This document shows, piece by piece, positions 49,880 to 64,000 of a DNA stretch of 64,000 bases; position 1 is the first letter of the stretch; every line of letters begins with the position of its first letter. Both the position numbers and the translations under genes were made by a program. This stretch comes from Diphasiastrum complanatum (taxonomy: Eukaryota > Streptophyta > Lycopodiopsida > Lycopodiales > Lycopodiaceae), in the NCBI GenBank assembly GCA_029204225.1, contig CM055106.1, positions 41,186,368-41,250,367 on the forward strand. The letters run 5' to 3'. A model generated the notes under the pieces. That model searched no databases, was not told the DNA's origin, and saw only the letters and a list, made by a program, of their open reading frames with translations.

Positions 49880-52800
49880 AGTTACTTGAACTCCTAATTA
49901 GCTTCGGTGTGGAGGGTCCTGCTGCACGCTTCACTTCTATCTCTAAAATTAAATATGATTATTTTAGAGGGACCAGCTCCGATGATGCAGATACTATGTC
50001 TCACAATTTGAGTCAATAGCCAATGCGAATAACGAGGGAACTGACGTAGACAAACTACGAATTTTCACTGGTCTGCTAAGAAAGCAGGCGCGTATCTGGT
50101 ATAGTCAGGTAGAACCAGGCCATGTAGGAACCTGGTACCTGTTGAAAGATGCGTTTCTGAACCAGTTCAGAGAGATAGGTTACAAATCTAAATTCTTGGA
50201 CAACTGAACAATGTTCAAAAGAAGAATAAAGAATCTCTTCACAAATATACACGTAAGGCTAAAAACCTCATAGGAAAACTAACCAGTGTATATCTCGTGG
50301 ATATGCAAATCGAATGGTTTTTGGCTAGTCTACCACCAAAGATTGATCGATACTGCAGACAAGGGGACATGAACTCCTTAGCAGCTGTTACAACTAGTGC
50401 AGAAAATTTCGAGACTTCGAAATTAGCGCGAAAGCGACGATCAACGAAGAAATCTCGAAAGTCTAAGATTGATTCCAGTGACAGCGATGATGATTCTGAT
50501 TCTGATTCCAGTAGTAGTTCTTCAAGCTCGGAATCTGAAAGTAGCGATTCATCGGAATCAGATGCTGACAAAGGAGAGAGAAAAATAAACGACGAACTAA
50601 ACGAAAGGACAACACAAAAGTTGTCAAGGATAAGTCGTCAACTTCCAAAGTGGAAAAGCTTTGGAAAAGTAATATGGCTGACCTTAGTAAAAAATTTAAT
50701 GACTTGAAAGTGCAGATCTCAGAAGTTGCAGATAAAAGACCAAAGGCATCTTCTTCTAACTTAGGAATGTGGTGTATAAAATGTGGAATATTTGGACACA
50801 CCAAGGAAGACTGCACTTCTGTTAATGTCAAATACATTGAAGATCCTGCCCATGAGGTACTTTTTATTTGTCAGAATGATGCGACTACTAACTATGTACA
50901 AGGTACTGCAGCATCAACCCAGCAGGGCAGACCCAAATTCGCACCAAGAAGACATAATCCTCCTGAATTTGTTGGACCAGCGAAGTCTCAAACCTCGAAT
51001 AAACCAGTTTCGGACAACTGCTACAACTGTGGAGAGCCGGGACATTTTTTTCCTGATTGTCCTCAACCACGGAAGCCAATTGGTTATGTACCATTATGTT
51101 CGAATTGTAGAGAACCTGGTCACAAGTATCCTGACTGCCCTCAGCCGCAGAAGCCATGACCCAAATATCAATATGTAGCAACACCAGCTACTGCAGACAC
51201 GAAAGCGAAAGCTGTGACATATGCTATTGTACAGAGAATTGACGTTATTGAAGGAAAATTGGCAAAGACTGAAGATCAAACTTGGCCAAGTGTCGTGGAA
51301 AAGATTTTTAAAGTCACCACGAGAAGCAAAAGCTCCTCGAAACCTGATAAAAAATCTTTGACAAAGCACAAAAAATTCGCGACGACGAAATCTTCTAGCA
51401 AGATGATGAACAAATCCACAACTAAAAAAGATCTCAAGGATGACCTGACTATGACCGTGATGCTACGAAGTTATTTGCAAAAGATATCTCGACAGAAGCA
51501 AAGGAAATCATCAACGCTGAACTAAAGACTGCTCATGTAGAGAAGGTGGTCACTTTCGAGGAAGAAGACGAAGAAATCGCGAAGACAAAATTGTCTAGTG
51601 CTGTTATTGATAAACCAACCTCAAAATCAAAGACAAAAGAATATGACATCGTAACTGATATCGAATCTCTTCAACCAAACATTACTTTTGAACAACTATT
51701 GGCATATAACACTTATTACAGAAAGCAGCTGAAAGGCCTTTCTGTGCCTAAGAAGAAGAAGAAAATTTCTCTGCTAGATGATGGTGTTTTGTCCATTGAT
51801 TTAGGTGATCTTGGTGCACCTGAAATTGATGTTACTATTGCAGGATGCTTGATTGAAAAAATGCCAATCGACTCTGGTTCCAATGTAAATATAATAACAG
51901 AAGACACAGCTCATGCTCTGGAGCTGACTGACATTCAACCAACACAGCGAAACATCAAGTTAGCTGATTCGACACGACGAAAATCTGTTGGTGAGCTGAA
52001 AGATGTCACTGTCTACATTCAAGCCAAGCCATTCACCATGAATTTCATTGTTATCAAACCACTCGGTTCGTCATCCTATTTTGTGTTGATTGGACGACCT
52101 TGGCTTTATCAATCAAATGCTAGTGTACATTGGAAATCTAGAGAGCTAAGATTTTAGACTGGTGAGACCAATAATTGAGATAAGCCAGTAGAACAAATCA
52201 TAACATGGAGTCGTGACAAATATGAAGGTAAAACTCCTTTGTCCGACACCAGTTTTACATCAAAAGAATCTTCATATGCCTTGAATTTTTTTTCTATAAA
52301 TCTGATATTGAAGTGCAGTAATTTGAATGTTATGAGAATGCTGATAACGAAGAATTTTTTGATGCCTGCAACGATGAAGCTGATGTTTCGTATGAAGAAA
52401 TTAACGTTGCAGACACAAACTCGAAAGAGTCTGACGATTTGAGTGACGAATCTGAACACAAATTTGGTAACAAGAACCAGGTTGACGACAAGAAAACATC
52501 TATGGAGTCAACCATGCGCGAAATTCATGGCCATATCAAGGCCAGTATGACTGAAGGTATCATTTTACCAGATTCTACTAAACTGATTGAACTTGCACCT
52601 GGCAGATTTGTGCATGTTTTAAAGTCACTTGGAGAATCTGAGTTGGCGGAATTCACTGAACTATTAAAGGAGTATCAAGATGTTTTTGCCTGGTCGCTCG
52701 ACGATTTGAAGGATATACCTGCAGAATTCGAAGAGCACCAAATTGATCTGAAGGAAGATGATGTACCTATTCGACAAAGACAGTATCGTCTCAATCCTAA

Positions 52801-54774
52801 ATACTCCCTAATGGTCAAGGATGAACTTAACAAACACCTTAAGGCAGGTATAATCTATCTCGTCTTAAGTAGTGAATCGGTTTCACCCATTGTTGTCATC
52901 CCGAAGAAGAAGACTGGCAAAATACGAATGTGCCAGGATTTCCGAAAACCCAATGCTGCCACCAGGAAGGACCATCATCCTTTGCCTTTTACTGATTCCA
53001 TCCTAGATCAGGTTGCTGGTCAAGAGCGTTACAATTTCTGTGACGACTTTTCTGGATATAATCAGTGGGAGTGCGAAAGGAGGATCACTCAAAGACCACA
53101 TTCATGATGGATTGGGGCACTTATGCCTACAACAAAATGCCCTTTGGTCTTTGTAATGCTCCAGCGACTTTTCAGCGAACCATGATGTTAATTTTCGCTG
53201 CCTTCCTGAGAACTTTTCTCGAAATATTTATTGATGATTTCTATGTGTACAGTGATATAAAGACACACCTGCAGAAGCTGAAATTAACATTGCAACGGTG
53301 TCGAGATACTCGTTTATCTCTTCATCCAAAGAAATGTTTTTTTGGTATGAGAGAAGGAATATTGCAGAGGAATAGAAGTCGACAAAGATAAAGTCGAGCT
53401 CATAAAGAACCTCCTGATACCAACCAATTTGCGTGAACTAAGAGCTTTCTTAGGACATGTTGGCTATTACAGGAGATTTATTCAAAATCATGCTTCTATT
53501 GTTGTCTCTCTTACACATCTACTGAAGAAACAAGTGGAATACTTGTGGACGAATGAACAGTAGAAAGCATTTGAAGATCTTAAGCAAAGGTTGATCAATG
53601 CTCCTATTCTGAGACCACCCAACGGGGCTATTTTATTTCACAGTTATGTGGATGTTTCTGCATTTGCTATTGGCATATGTCTAAGCCAGAAGGACGACCA
53701 GAAGAAGGATCATCCCATCTACTATGCGAGTCGACATCTCAGTGCATCAGAGAAAAATTATTCTGCTACAGAAAGGAAAGCACTTGGCATGATTTTCACT
53801 GTTAAAAAATTTCCGCATTATTTGCTGGGATATGCATTTATTTTTCATGTGGATCATTATGCTCTTAAGTATCTTGTAAATAAACCAAATCTATCAGGAC
53901 AAATTGCTCGACGGGTTCTACTTCTGCAAGAATTCACTTATCAAATAGAGCTTCATCAAGGAAAGTATCATACAAATGCTGATTATCTATCGCGACTCAG
54001 CACTGGAAAAATTGAAGATCCTATCAATGATGATTTTCCAGACGAACATTTATTCGAGATTTCATCTACAAATTCGCTATATTCTGATATCATTACTTAC
54101 CTCAAGGATCCAATATATCCAGATGGTTATGATTTGGAGCAAAAGACAGTTTTTCAATATAAGGTAGCACCTTATACAATTATTAACAATGTTTTGTACA
54201 AGCTTGGTGCAGATCATCAGCTTCGAAGATGTCTCGAATCCGCAGACATTAAAAAGGTCGTTAAAGCCTTACACTCAAAAGATGTTGGTGGACATTTTGC
54301 TTTGAAGAACACAGTTAATAAGATATTGACTGCCAAGTATTGGTGGCCAACAATGTTTAAGGATGTATCAAACTTTATTTGTTCATGTGATCCATGCCAA
54401 AGGTCTGGTAAGCCTACAAAATCAATGAATTGGCCGTTGACACCAATCCTTCCTCTTGCACCATTCGAGAAGTGGGGGATTGATTTGTCGGTCCAATTAA
54501 ACATGTTACCCGACATATGAAATGTCGATATATTCTAGTTGCAACAGATTATGCTACAAAGAACGTGGAAGCGGAGGCGACAAAAAGAAATGATGCAAAA
54601 ATTGTCACGACGTTCTTATTCAAAAGTATTATCACCAAATATGGTTGTCCACTTGAACTAGTAAGTGACCGAGGTACACATTTTTTAAATGACACTATAC
54701 GGTTGCTGACAACTTATTTCCTTATCAAACACAAAAAAACTACATCGTATAATCCATTCAAAAACGGTCTTTAG
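49880..54774 (+). pseudogene. Gypsy gag-pol polyprotein, frameshifted and 3'-truncated
   Basis: Gag core RIWYSQVEPG and DAFLNQFREIGYK (about 50,090-50,180) leads to an acidic Asp/Ser tract (50,470-50,570). Three CCHC knuckles follow (CIKCGIFGHTKEDC, CYNCGEPGHFFPDC and CSNCREPGHKYPDC; 50,770-51,140). Protease has MPIDSGSNVN and VLIGRPWL (51,870-52,110). RT has the N-terminal EEHQIDLKED, MCQDFRKPN, MPFGLCNAP and catalytic FIDDF (about 53,230). RNase H has VDVSAFAIG and HTNADYLSRL. Integrase has HFALKNTVNK plus CDPCQRSGK, WGIDLSV and VSDRGTHF. Frameshifts near 51,160, 51,520, 52,160, 53,090, 53,370 and 54,510. It stops at SYNPFKNGL, lacking the catalytic Glu region and the integrase C-terminus. 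PR-RT-RH-IN order is Gypsy. Confidence 0.92.
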
Positions 54775-55170
54775 TCATTAAAGATCGATCTGCCAAATCA
54801 TAGTTTCAAACACTGATGCACGTACTCCATAAATGGAAGTGCCAGAGGTCAAGTCACTATGCCACATCATCATCCCTTCCACACCGCTACGGCATTCAGA
54901 GTTATTTTCCATTTTTCTTCCTTACACTTTCTGCCTGCGATTTTATGCTTTCCTGCGCACATTCTCTTTCCGATCAAAGCATTCATTTGCGACCTATTGC
55001 GATCTACGAGCTTTCGTGAAAAATTTGAACAATGGCTTTTGGATCCAGTTCAAGCTCTAACATCATCTGGAAAGCATGTGCAGGAATCCACCTGGCATCC
55101 ATCCACTCCTTTTTGGATCGATGCAGGTTGGGTAATTTGAAAGTAGACCCCTCGGAGTTTGTCAACTCCA
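54775..55170. other. No supported gene
   Basis: Open on three plus-strand frames but without family motifs. Junction between the truncated Gypsy and the helicase piece. Confidence 0.35.
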
Positions 55171-55171
55171 T

Positions 55172-55757
55172 TCATTCCATATAAAATGCTACAATGTATA
55201 TTTCGTCTATTTTTGATTGCGTTGGCTTTTCAAATCTAATTTTGTTTAGAAAATGAAGGTATTCAGGATCTTTAGCATGCATAATAGAGTAGGATAGATG
55301 CAAGTGTGTTGCAATTTTCCAAAATGGAGAGTTTGAAAGATGACATATTAAACAAATTGATTCTGATTTGTGTTTACAAATGGCTGGAAGCTGTGCATGA
55401 TCACCCACCAAAAGTAGTATATAATTTTCAAATAGACTGCCAGATGGATTGTTTTTTACTTGATTTATTTGATGAATTACATATGTTAAAATTTGAGCAG
55501 TTAGCATGGACATTTCATCTATCACAATAAATCTTGCCTCAGGTATTAGTCTATGTCGGAAATCCATTAGTATTAGATTTTTTTATGTAAAGCTGATTTA
55601 TTAGAATTGCAAACAAGTTGTGAACTGTAAATGCTTGTTTTGCTAATCGAGATGCAGCCGCACCTGTTGTTGCGGCTAACAAAATTGGTTCTCCCTTCTC
55701 GATGCATTTGTAAGTGAGGTATGTGAAGGATTTCAGATCATTCAAGATCCAATCCAT
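55172..55757 (-). pseudogene. Pif1-type helicase fragment
   Basis: Minus-strand reading: PILLAATTGAAASRL then TVHNLF, the segment following Walker A in Pif1 helicases. After a frame break near 55,565 come RFIVIDEMSML (Walker B, DEAD-like DE), LLLVGDHAQLPAI (motif III) and LHLSYSIMHAKDPEYLHFLNKIR. The Walker A loop itself and the C-terminal motifs V-VI are missing. Such pieces in plant genomes come either from cellular Pif1 relatives or from Helitron Rep-helicase proteins. No Rep motif is visible nearby. Confidence 0.78.
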
Positions 55758-55799
55758 GTCCCTGATCTTTGGTAAACAAAAAGGAGCAAACCAACAATC

Positions 55800-57790
<1,991 letters not shown>

Positions 57791-57794
57791 GCAA

Positions 57795-58440
57795 GTGGAA
57801 GCGACTCACTTTGATTTACTCACATGTTTTGGAGAAACTTCTTGTGTAGATGATGCTATGCAAGTGGATATTGGTTCTCATGGTTTTCATATTGGAAAAG
57901 CAAGTAATGGATCTGGAAAACAAATTTTGTTCAATGAATTCGATGGTCAAGACGAAGATCAAGAGGTTGGTCTCAAAGGGCTTCAACAACACAAAAGAAA
58001 AGGTGGCAATTTGGAGCTAGTCAAGAGCATCAAAGGAAGGTTATTTGGCAAAGATGTTATGGATCTGTTTTTGCAGGTGTTTGAAGACTCAAGTAAGGTC
58101 AAAGGAGCATCAAGGACATGTTGTTAAAGTTTACTTTTACTTGCTCTATCTCATGTTTGAGCTATTTCATGTGAATGTGTGCAAATTGTCAAGATATGGA
58201 CAAACTAGCTACATTGTCTTACAATATCTTATTGTTGGAGTTGTACTAGCATTCTTGGCTGATTTGCTGATGGAAATGAACCTATTGGAGGTTCATTATG
58301 TCACTCATTCATGTCCAAGTCATCAAGTGTTGATGATATCTTGTGGCAAGATGGAGATGGAGGCTCATTCTTGGAGTTTTATGGTGCAGACATATCAAGA
58401 AAGGACAAATATGGAGGAGACCTCTTGCAGACTTTAATAG
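57795..58440 (+). other. Uncharacterised open frames
   Basis: 57,795-58,127 encodes about 110 residues containing DGQDEDQEVGLKG and KSIKGRLFGKDVMDLFLQVF; an overlapping frame continues to 58,437. The charged, low-stop character hints at a former gene exon (a GT follows LFLQ at about 58,077). I recognise no family and no initiation or splice context is secure. Confidence 0.3.
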
Positions 58441-58769
58441 CAAAGAAGTCTAGAAAAGTATCATCGGACTCATCTTATTTTTCTTGTTTTTCAGCTTAAT
58501 TCATTTTCTCTTTTTCATTTTCATATATTTCTTTCTCTATCTATTTACTTTTTTCGTTCTCTATTTGTACATACACATTGTCTGTTTTCTCCTTGCTGCA
58601 ACTCAATTTTGTTGCCATTTTTTCTTCCCATTTTTCCACCGATCTCTTCCCCCTCTTGTCTATAATTATTTTTCACCCTTTCTCACAACCGTCTCACATC
58701 GCCACGCACGCCAACGCCAACAACATAAGCAGGTGCCAAGGGACTGTCACCAAAATTACAATGGGGGCA

Positions 58770-60059
58770 TGTTGGAAGATTTTGGTGAAGATTCTTCCAA
58801 AGGATTCCAGATGCCAGAAAGCCTAACGAATATCAAATGAAAGAATCATATCGCCAAACTAAATTAAGGAGCATCGACGATGAACCAAGAAGGAGTTCCA
58901 AAATCCAAATTCATCAGGAACACCAATATTAGAAGGTCAAAAACTTGCGGACTGCCAGCCAATGAGTAAAGCCAAAGCCCAGCACCTCCCCAACATATCT
59001 TACGATGACGGGAATAAAAGCATGGCTGAGTCATCATAAAGATTTAGATTTATCTGTAAAATAATGTTAGACACCCTTAGAAAGTGTTGTAGAACAACTG
59101 ATCAGACATATATTGATTCTACCAACAAACTGCGCAGTCTACTTGACAAAGGATGAGAAAGAAATGAACGTGAACTCAAAACATTTCTATTCGTGACCAA
59201 CTCGAAGGATTCGCAAAATTTGTCTTGCAGTCAACTCGAAATATTTGCAAACAGTTTCTTGTGGAAGTTCGTGGCGTTCTTGTTGAAGCTCGAAAGATTC
59301 GCGAACAAAATCTTGTCGCAAAAGTTTCTGTTTCTTGTTCAAGCCTCAGATGTCGCAAAATTGTCACGAACAATTCGCGAATCTTTTGGACCGTTCTTTC
59401 AAGCTCACCTGTCATGAAACTGTCTTGAACAATTCGCGAAATATTCTAGCTTCCTTCTTCAAGCTCAAGAATTGTCATCTATCGCGAACAATTCGCGAAT
59501 GATGAAAATGTCGTGAAGAGACAAGTGTCGCAAACAATTTGCGAAACACGAAGCTGAAACGAAGAGACAAACTATCACAAAATATTTGCGAACAGAATCT
59601 ATTTGAGGCTGGAAATAGAGCGTCTATTTGAATATCAACCGTCGTAAATGGTCAGATTTCTATTGTTACAATATAAAAAGGCCAAAAGACCTGTAAATAA
59701 AAGGCCAAAAGACCTGTCCTGTAGCAATATAAATACATATGCACTACTCGTTGTAACTAACTCAATCAGAGACACAACAACAAGATAAGACAACAAGAGA
59801 TGTATATTGATGAATCAGATTCAGAGCTATAAAAATTCGTTTTTGATCAATACTTTCTTATTGCCTAAATGGTCTTGAGTTGTCTCATACTTCCGCATAT
59901 AGTATCTTACTTCTGCATATAATTTTTGCACGCATATTCAATCAGAATAAATATTGTTCTATTAGTACATAGGTCTCAGATAAAATCGCGATTGAAGACA
60001 TTGATATTAGTTTGATGTATTCGAACTCGCATTGAAAAAATAATTAATATTTTCCTACA
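58770..60059 (+). repeat. 5' LTR of Copia family D
   Basis: Proposed start TGTTGGAAGATT at 58,770 and end TTTTCCTACA just before the primer site at 60,061, about 1.3 kb. It carries a series of TTCGCGAA-type palindromes at 59,298, 59,374, 59,433 and 59,492, with relatives at 59,538 and about 59,585. The left limit is inferred from the TG...CA rule only. Confidence 0.6.
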
Positions 60060-60060
60060 A

Positions 60061-60072
60061 TGGTATCAGAGC
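60061..60072 (+). promoter_or_regulatory. tRNA-iMet primer-binding site (Copia D)
   Basis: TGGTATCAGAGC one base after the proposed LTR end, about 110 bp before gag. Confidence 0.88.
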
Positions 60073-60171
60073 GTACGAGATTAAAGTCGATACAATGATA
60101 TCTTCGTATCCCTCTTAGCATTCTTCATACATCTATCAGTAAGCCGCTATCCGGAGGTTATTCAAATTAGA

Positions 60172-61057
60172 AGATGTTGTCGATCACCAATATTCAAGCT
60201 AAGATCACTATAATCTTGGACCCAAAAGGTTCAAACTACTTGATTTGGAAATCAAAGACTTCACTCTTGTTGAAAGGCAAAGGTCTATGGCAATGAGTAG
60301 AACCAATTGAGGAGAATCTTGAAGCTACTCCTGGCAAAGAACTTCGAGAATGGAGTTTAAAAATGACAAAGCTATAGCAATTATTGCGTCATCAGTACAT
60401 GACAATATAGTGCTAGATCTTACATCAATTTCAAACGCAAAGGATTTATGCGAAGAATTGCAAACCAACAATGAGACTCGATCTAGTCATCAGATCATAT
60501 TTTTGGAAGACCAATTAACTTATCTACAATGGGACGACAAATACCTGAACACATTCGTGCGAAAGATTAAAAATCTAATTATTTCCTTGCAAAATTCTGG
60601 TGCAGAATATACAATTTCTAAGGAAAAACAGCTTAGTTATTTTCTTCGAGCCCTACCCAGGTCATTCCACACAACTCAAACCTTATTGGCGAAAGATGCA
60701 ACAATGACACTTCAAAAGGCAATAGACGGAGTGAAGGAAGAAGTAAAAGCTCGTGAATGCTATGACGACAATGGTGATTCAGAAAATGCTCTATTTACTC
60801 AGAAGAATAAATCTTCTAAAAAGTCTAAGTTTAAGAGGGAGTCATCTAAGAAGAATGAGTTTAAGACTAATGAACAACAATCTAGAAAACAACAGAAGAA
60901 TTCTGGTGATAAGAAGATCTGCAACAGATGTAGAAGATCAGGTCACACAGAAGAAAAGTGTTGGTTGAATCCAAAGATTGAATGCATTCATTGTCATAGA
61001 CGGGGTCATGTAGCAATAGACTGTTATCAGAATCCCAGAAACAAAAAGGAGCAGAAT
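60172..61057 (+). pseudogene. Copia (family D) gag
   Basis: Starts near 60,175 with the gag N-terminal pattern LDPKGSNYLIWKSK. A stop near 60,296 and a frame break near 60,350 follow. The rest is open: LTSISNAKDLCEEL, LEDQLTYLQWDD, FVRKIKNLI and LSYFLRALPRSFH. A Lys-rich linker leads to two CCHC knuckles, CNRCRRSGHTEEKC and CIHCHRRGHVAIDC (60,920-61,025). This is the best preserved gag in the window. Confidence 0.9.
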
Positions 61058-61187
61058 TGAAGCGAACTTTCAGATTCAAACTATGTCAAAGACAAGCAGA
61101 ATGTTCCACAGCAACAGAAGACATGGCAACAAGAAATTCAGCAGCTTATATTAGTACTGATCTATGCTGCTCAATTTGAGAAGTAGT

Positions 61188-62616
61188 ACTTGATTCGGGA
61201 GCCACCTCACATTTTGTTTCTTCGAAACAAATTTTGTCTAAGTAAAACAAGATGAACGATTCAAGATTCATTATACTTGGAGACGGTTCTAAATACGTGG
61301 TTCATGGAACTGGTGTACTATGGCTAGACACGAACCAGAGAGACAAGAAACTGGAGGAAGTTCTCTATGTCCCTACTCTTGACAAAGATCTTCTATCTGT
61401 ATCAAAGATAGTCGATATAGGCATGTCAGTAACCTTCACAAAGAACTCTTGTAAACTGTTCGAGGAAGATTCTGATAACCTGGTTGCTAAAGACAATAGA
61501 GAAGAAAATTTGTATCACCCAAATATTCGAACAAAAATCGAACAAGTCAATCAAACTCAGGAATCAACAGATGTACTGTGGCACAATATGAACATGGAAG
61601 CCTTGTACCAAGCCAATAAAAGTTAGAGAATTCAAGGAGTCGAAATCAAAACTAGAGATATTCGAACTACCTACGAATCCTATCTTAAAGGCAAGATGAC
61701 TAGAACACCTTTCAGTAAGGATGTTTATAAAGCAACTAAGGTACTTGAAATTGTGCATTCAGATATTTGTGGACCATTCAGAGTATTGTCATTGGGTGAC
61801 GCAAAGTACTTCGTTACATTTATTGATGACTTCAACAAGTTCGTTGTAGTATACTTTATTTGTACCAAGCAGAATCTTTTGAGAAATTCGTTGAGTATAC
61901 AAATTGGGCTGAGAAGCAGACATGCAATGCGGCTGAAGCAAATTCACACAGATCGTGGAGGTGAGTACATTTCCAATGAGTTCAAAGCTTACTGTACTAA
62001 TTGAGGTATTATGCACACAAATACTGCATCTTACACACCTCAGCACAATGGAATAGTTGAACGACGGAATCATACACTGATGGAAGCTGCAAAGTGTATG
62101 ATGGATCATGCGAAAGCACCAAAACAATTGTGGGTAGAAGCAGTGGCTACATTAAATTATCTTCAAAAATCTCAAATACCGGATAAAACTCCTCATGAGA
62201 TATAGTGGAAGTCAAAGCCAAATCTTGCACATCTTCAAACATTTGGATGCGCAGTATATATGCACATACCAGATAAGTTGAGAAAGAAACTCGATGAAAA
62301 GACAGAACAAGGTTTTCTGGTACGAGTTACATCATCATACTATCGTGTTTATGTACCCAAAACTGGCAAGATAAAAAATGTTCGAGATGTTAAATTTAAT
62401 GAGACGAAATACATAGCAGACAGTGATCTAGTTGGCTATGAAATTCTCAAAAATTATTATGAGCTACCAATGACAACAGAAGAAAAACAAGCAGAAGATG
62501 AAAGCGAGTTACCAGATCCAGAGGGAGGTCAAGATCGAATACCTGACAGACTCGAATCGCCAGTTCGAATTCCAGCAGAAAAGCTCGAATCAGAATCAAA
62601 CTCGAAACCTGCATAA
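61188..62616 (+). pseudogene. Copia (family D) protease and integrase; RT missing
   Basis: Protease: VLDSGATSHFVS (DSG), then EEVLYVPTLDKDLLSVSKI. The pre-integrase LWHNMNMEAL is degenerate. Integrase: catalytic Asp in IVHSDICGPF (near 61,760), second Asp in HTDRGGEYI (near 61,950) and Glu in NGIVERRN (near 62,055), so the DDE triad is readable. The downstream LQTFGCAVYMHIPD and an acidic, Glu/Pro/Ser-rich linker end at 62,616. Stops near 61,240, 61,625, 62,005 and 62,205. RT and RNase H do not follow; after 62,620 the similarity is lost. Confidence 0.9.
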
Positions 62617-62619
62617 TCG

Positions 62620-64000
62620 AACTCAAAATCGAGGATGACTATATTTCCAATGTAGCACTGACCTACCGTTGGATTCCAATGAATTCTAAATCCATGAGAT
62701 TTCGATGACCAGCTGAACAATCCATGTACAAAAGAAAGATGATCTAATGTGTGCACTTGTGGCAGACATCAGAATTCAATAGATTTAAGACCCGTCAAAT
62801 TCTGATGTTTGTTTGGAGATTTGCTCTTCACAATCTTTCCATTTTCATTTTGTTCTTTTTTCTTTGTAGGTTGAGGAACACAAGCTGCGAAGGGATGAAC
62901 ATTGATACCCCTTAGAGCAATAGACTTTACACGAGCCATATTGGAAAAATAAATAGAATGATGGATATCGATTTCAAGCACACGTCTAAAGGATAAATTT
63001 GACTTTATAGGAAAGGCGCGTTCAGAAGCGATATCGCTACCAAGCATGGATGTGGAGAGGATCAGAAAACAAAAAGTAAGTGCACTCAGAAGTGATATCT
63101 AGCAGTATCGGTTTCAAGCATGCACAATGTACTGAGTGATGTTGATAGAGTGATTGCGCACTTGAAAGCGATACTGACATGCTGCATCAACAAATTTAGT
63201 AGTTGTTTTCTATATCAATTGCACATCGGTATTTGTGAATTTCTCTTTGCGTAAATATTTCACCATGTTACCAAGCTTTTTTCAAACTTCTGCTTTGAGT
63301 AGCTGAATAGAACCTCGGTTTTTTAAATCATGAGTAGCAGCTATTATTTCTTTCCAAACTAAGTATTGACTTTGGATTGTTTTTCAGAGTAGTTTGATAA
63401 AAATCTACGAGTCTTTGATCCTCAAATTCTTGGTTTACATGGAATATTTTTTTGATTTAACTGAAAGCTTATTGTCCTTCTTGATTTTCACATGGCCTTT
63501 TATGTAATTCAGCTTTAGACAAAACATCTTTTAGTATGGAAATGGCTTGCTTTGAATTGACTCTGGTTTTGTATTCCATGCAAACAATATGTGAAGATAT
63601 ATTATTTTTTCTGTTATATGCACCTCTGCATGGAGTGTACAGATATAAACATTCTGAAGAGGAATTGGCAGCACTGGTTTCCAATTTGCATCTTCTCTGA
63701 CTCTTGATACCACTGTACTCTTCGTCACGTCTTTTGATGTCTTCATGCAATCCAAGCAAGGGAGCTTTTAATTAAACCATGGAAAACATTGAACATGCAT
63801 TCTAACATCTTCATATCACCAGCCAAATGCCACTCGATGTAAAATTTTTAATTTCAATAATGCTTAGTGGAACTCCCTCCATGTGATTTCTTATGATAGC
63901 GTGATAGGAAACTGAACGTCCATGAAAGAATATCATGGTCTTCTTTTGTCATCTATCAAGAAACATGGAAGATTTAGTTGTAATATTAGCACAAATAATA
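62620..64000. other. No supported gene
   Basis: No RT, RNase H or LTR of family D is recognisable here. Only short open frames without motifs. Confidence 0.4.

Overview
This is a transposon-rich, AT-rich stretch of plant nuclear DNA. The evidence is LTR retrotransposons of both the Copia and chromodomain/CCHC Gypsy types, primer-binding sites complementary to plant initiator-Met tRNA, long (CT)n/(GA)n tracts and genes with GT-AG introns. I found no intact single-copy host gene. Nearly every coding region carries stops, frameshifts or truncations. The lineage cannot be fixed from the sequence; the presence of a bacterial-type ParB-like/DNA-methyltransferase gene makes me lean, weakly, to a non-angiosperm land plant.

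Layout. 0.8-5.2 kb: two pieces of one Copia family (A) facing each other, RT-RNase H plus 3' LTR on the plus strand, gag-protease plus primer-binding site on the minus strand. 5.5-6.6 kb: chromovirus LTR, primer-binding site and leader. 6.8-13.7 kb: Copia family B on the minus strand, with a 2.35-kb tandem duplication containing gag, protease, a G-tract and a long (CT)n tract. 16.7-21.1 kb: chromovirus polyprotein (minus) joined to an oppositely oriented LTR piece. 21.3-24.9 kb: Gypsy and Copia scraps. 26.9-41.3 kb: the unusual part, described below. 42-44 kb: Copia family C scraps. 48 kb: a GIY-YIG nuclease domain next to the LTR of a Gypsy element whose polyprotein runs to 54.8 kb. 55.2-55.8 kb: a Pif1-type helicase piece. 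58.8-62.6 kb: Copia family D with LTR, primer site, gag, protease and integrase.

The unusual part. At 27.1-32.8 kb two intron-containing genes diverge from a 670-bp spacer. Leftward is a gene with a ParB-like domain followed by a beta-class amino DNA methyltransferase (DPPY-like motif before the FxGxG-like motif). Rightward is a protein resembling the RNase-H-fold, transposase-like DUF7869 group. The spacer holds a roughly 230-bp inverted repeat built from the 17-bp palindrome CCTATGCTCAGCATAGG, and further copies of its core lie inside introns of the methyltransferase gene. A second, strongly diverged and mirror-image version of the same head-to-head pair lies at 35.3-41.2 kb. Its spacer has a different palindrome of the same geometry, and its methyltransferase is split by a Copia family B insertion. 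Two diverged copies with the same gene pair, the same head-to-head arrangement, the same intron positions and palindromes in the spacer suggest a mobile element that carries its own DNA methyltransferase. Both copies are decayed. The mobility and the role of the palindromes are inference.
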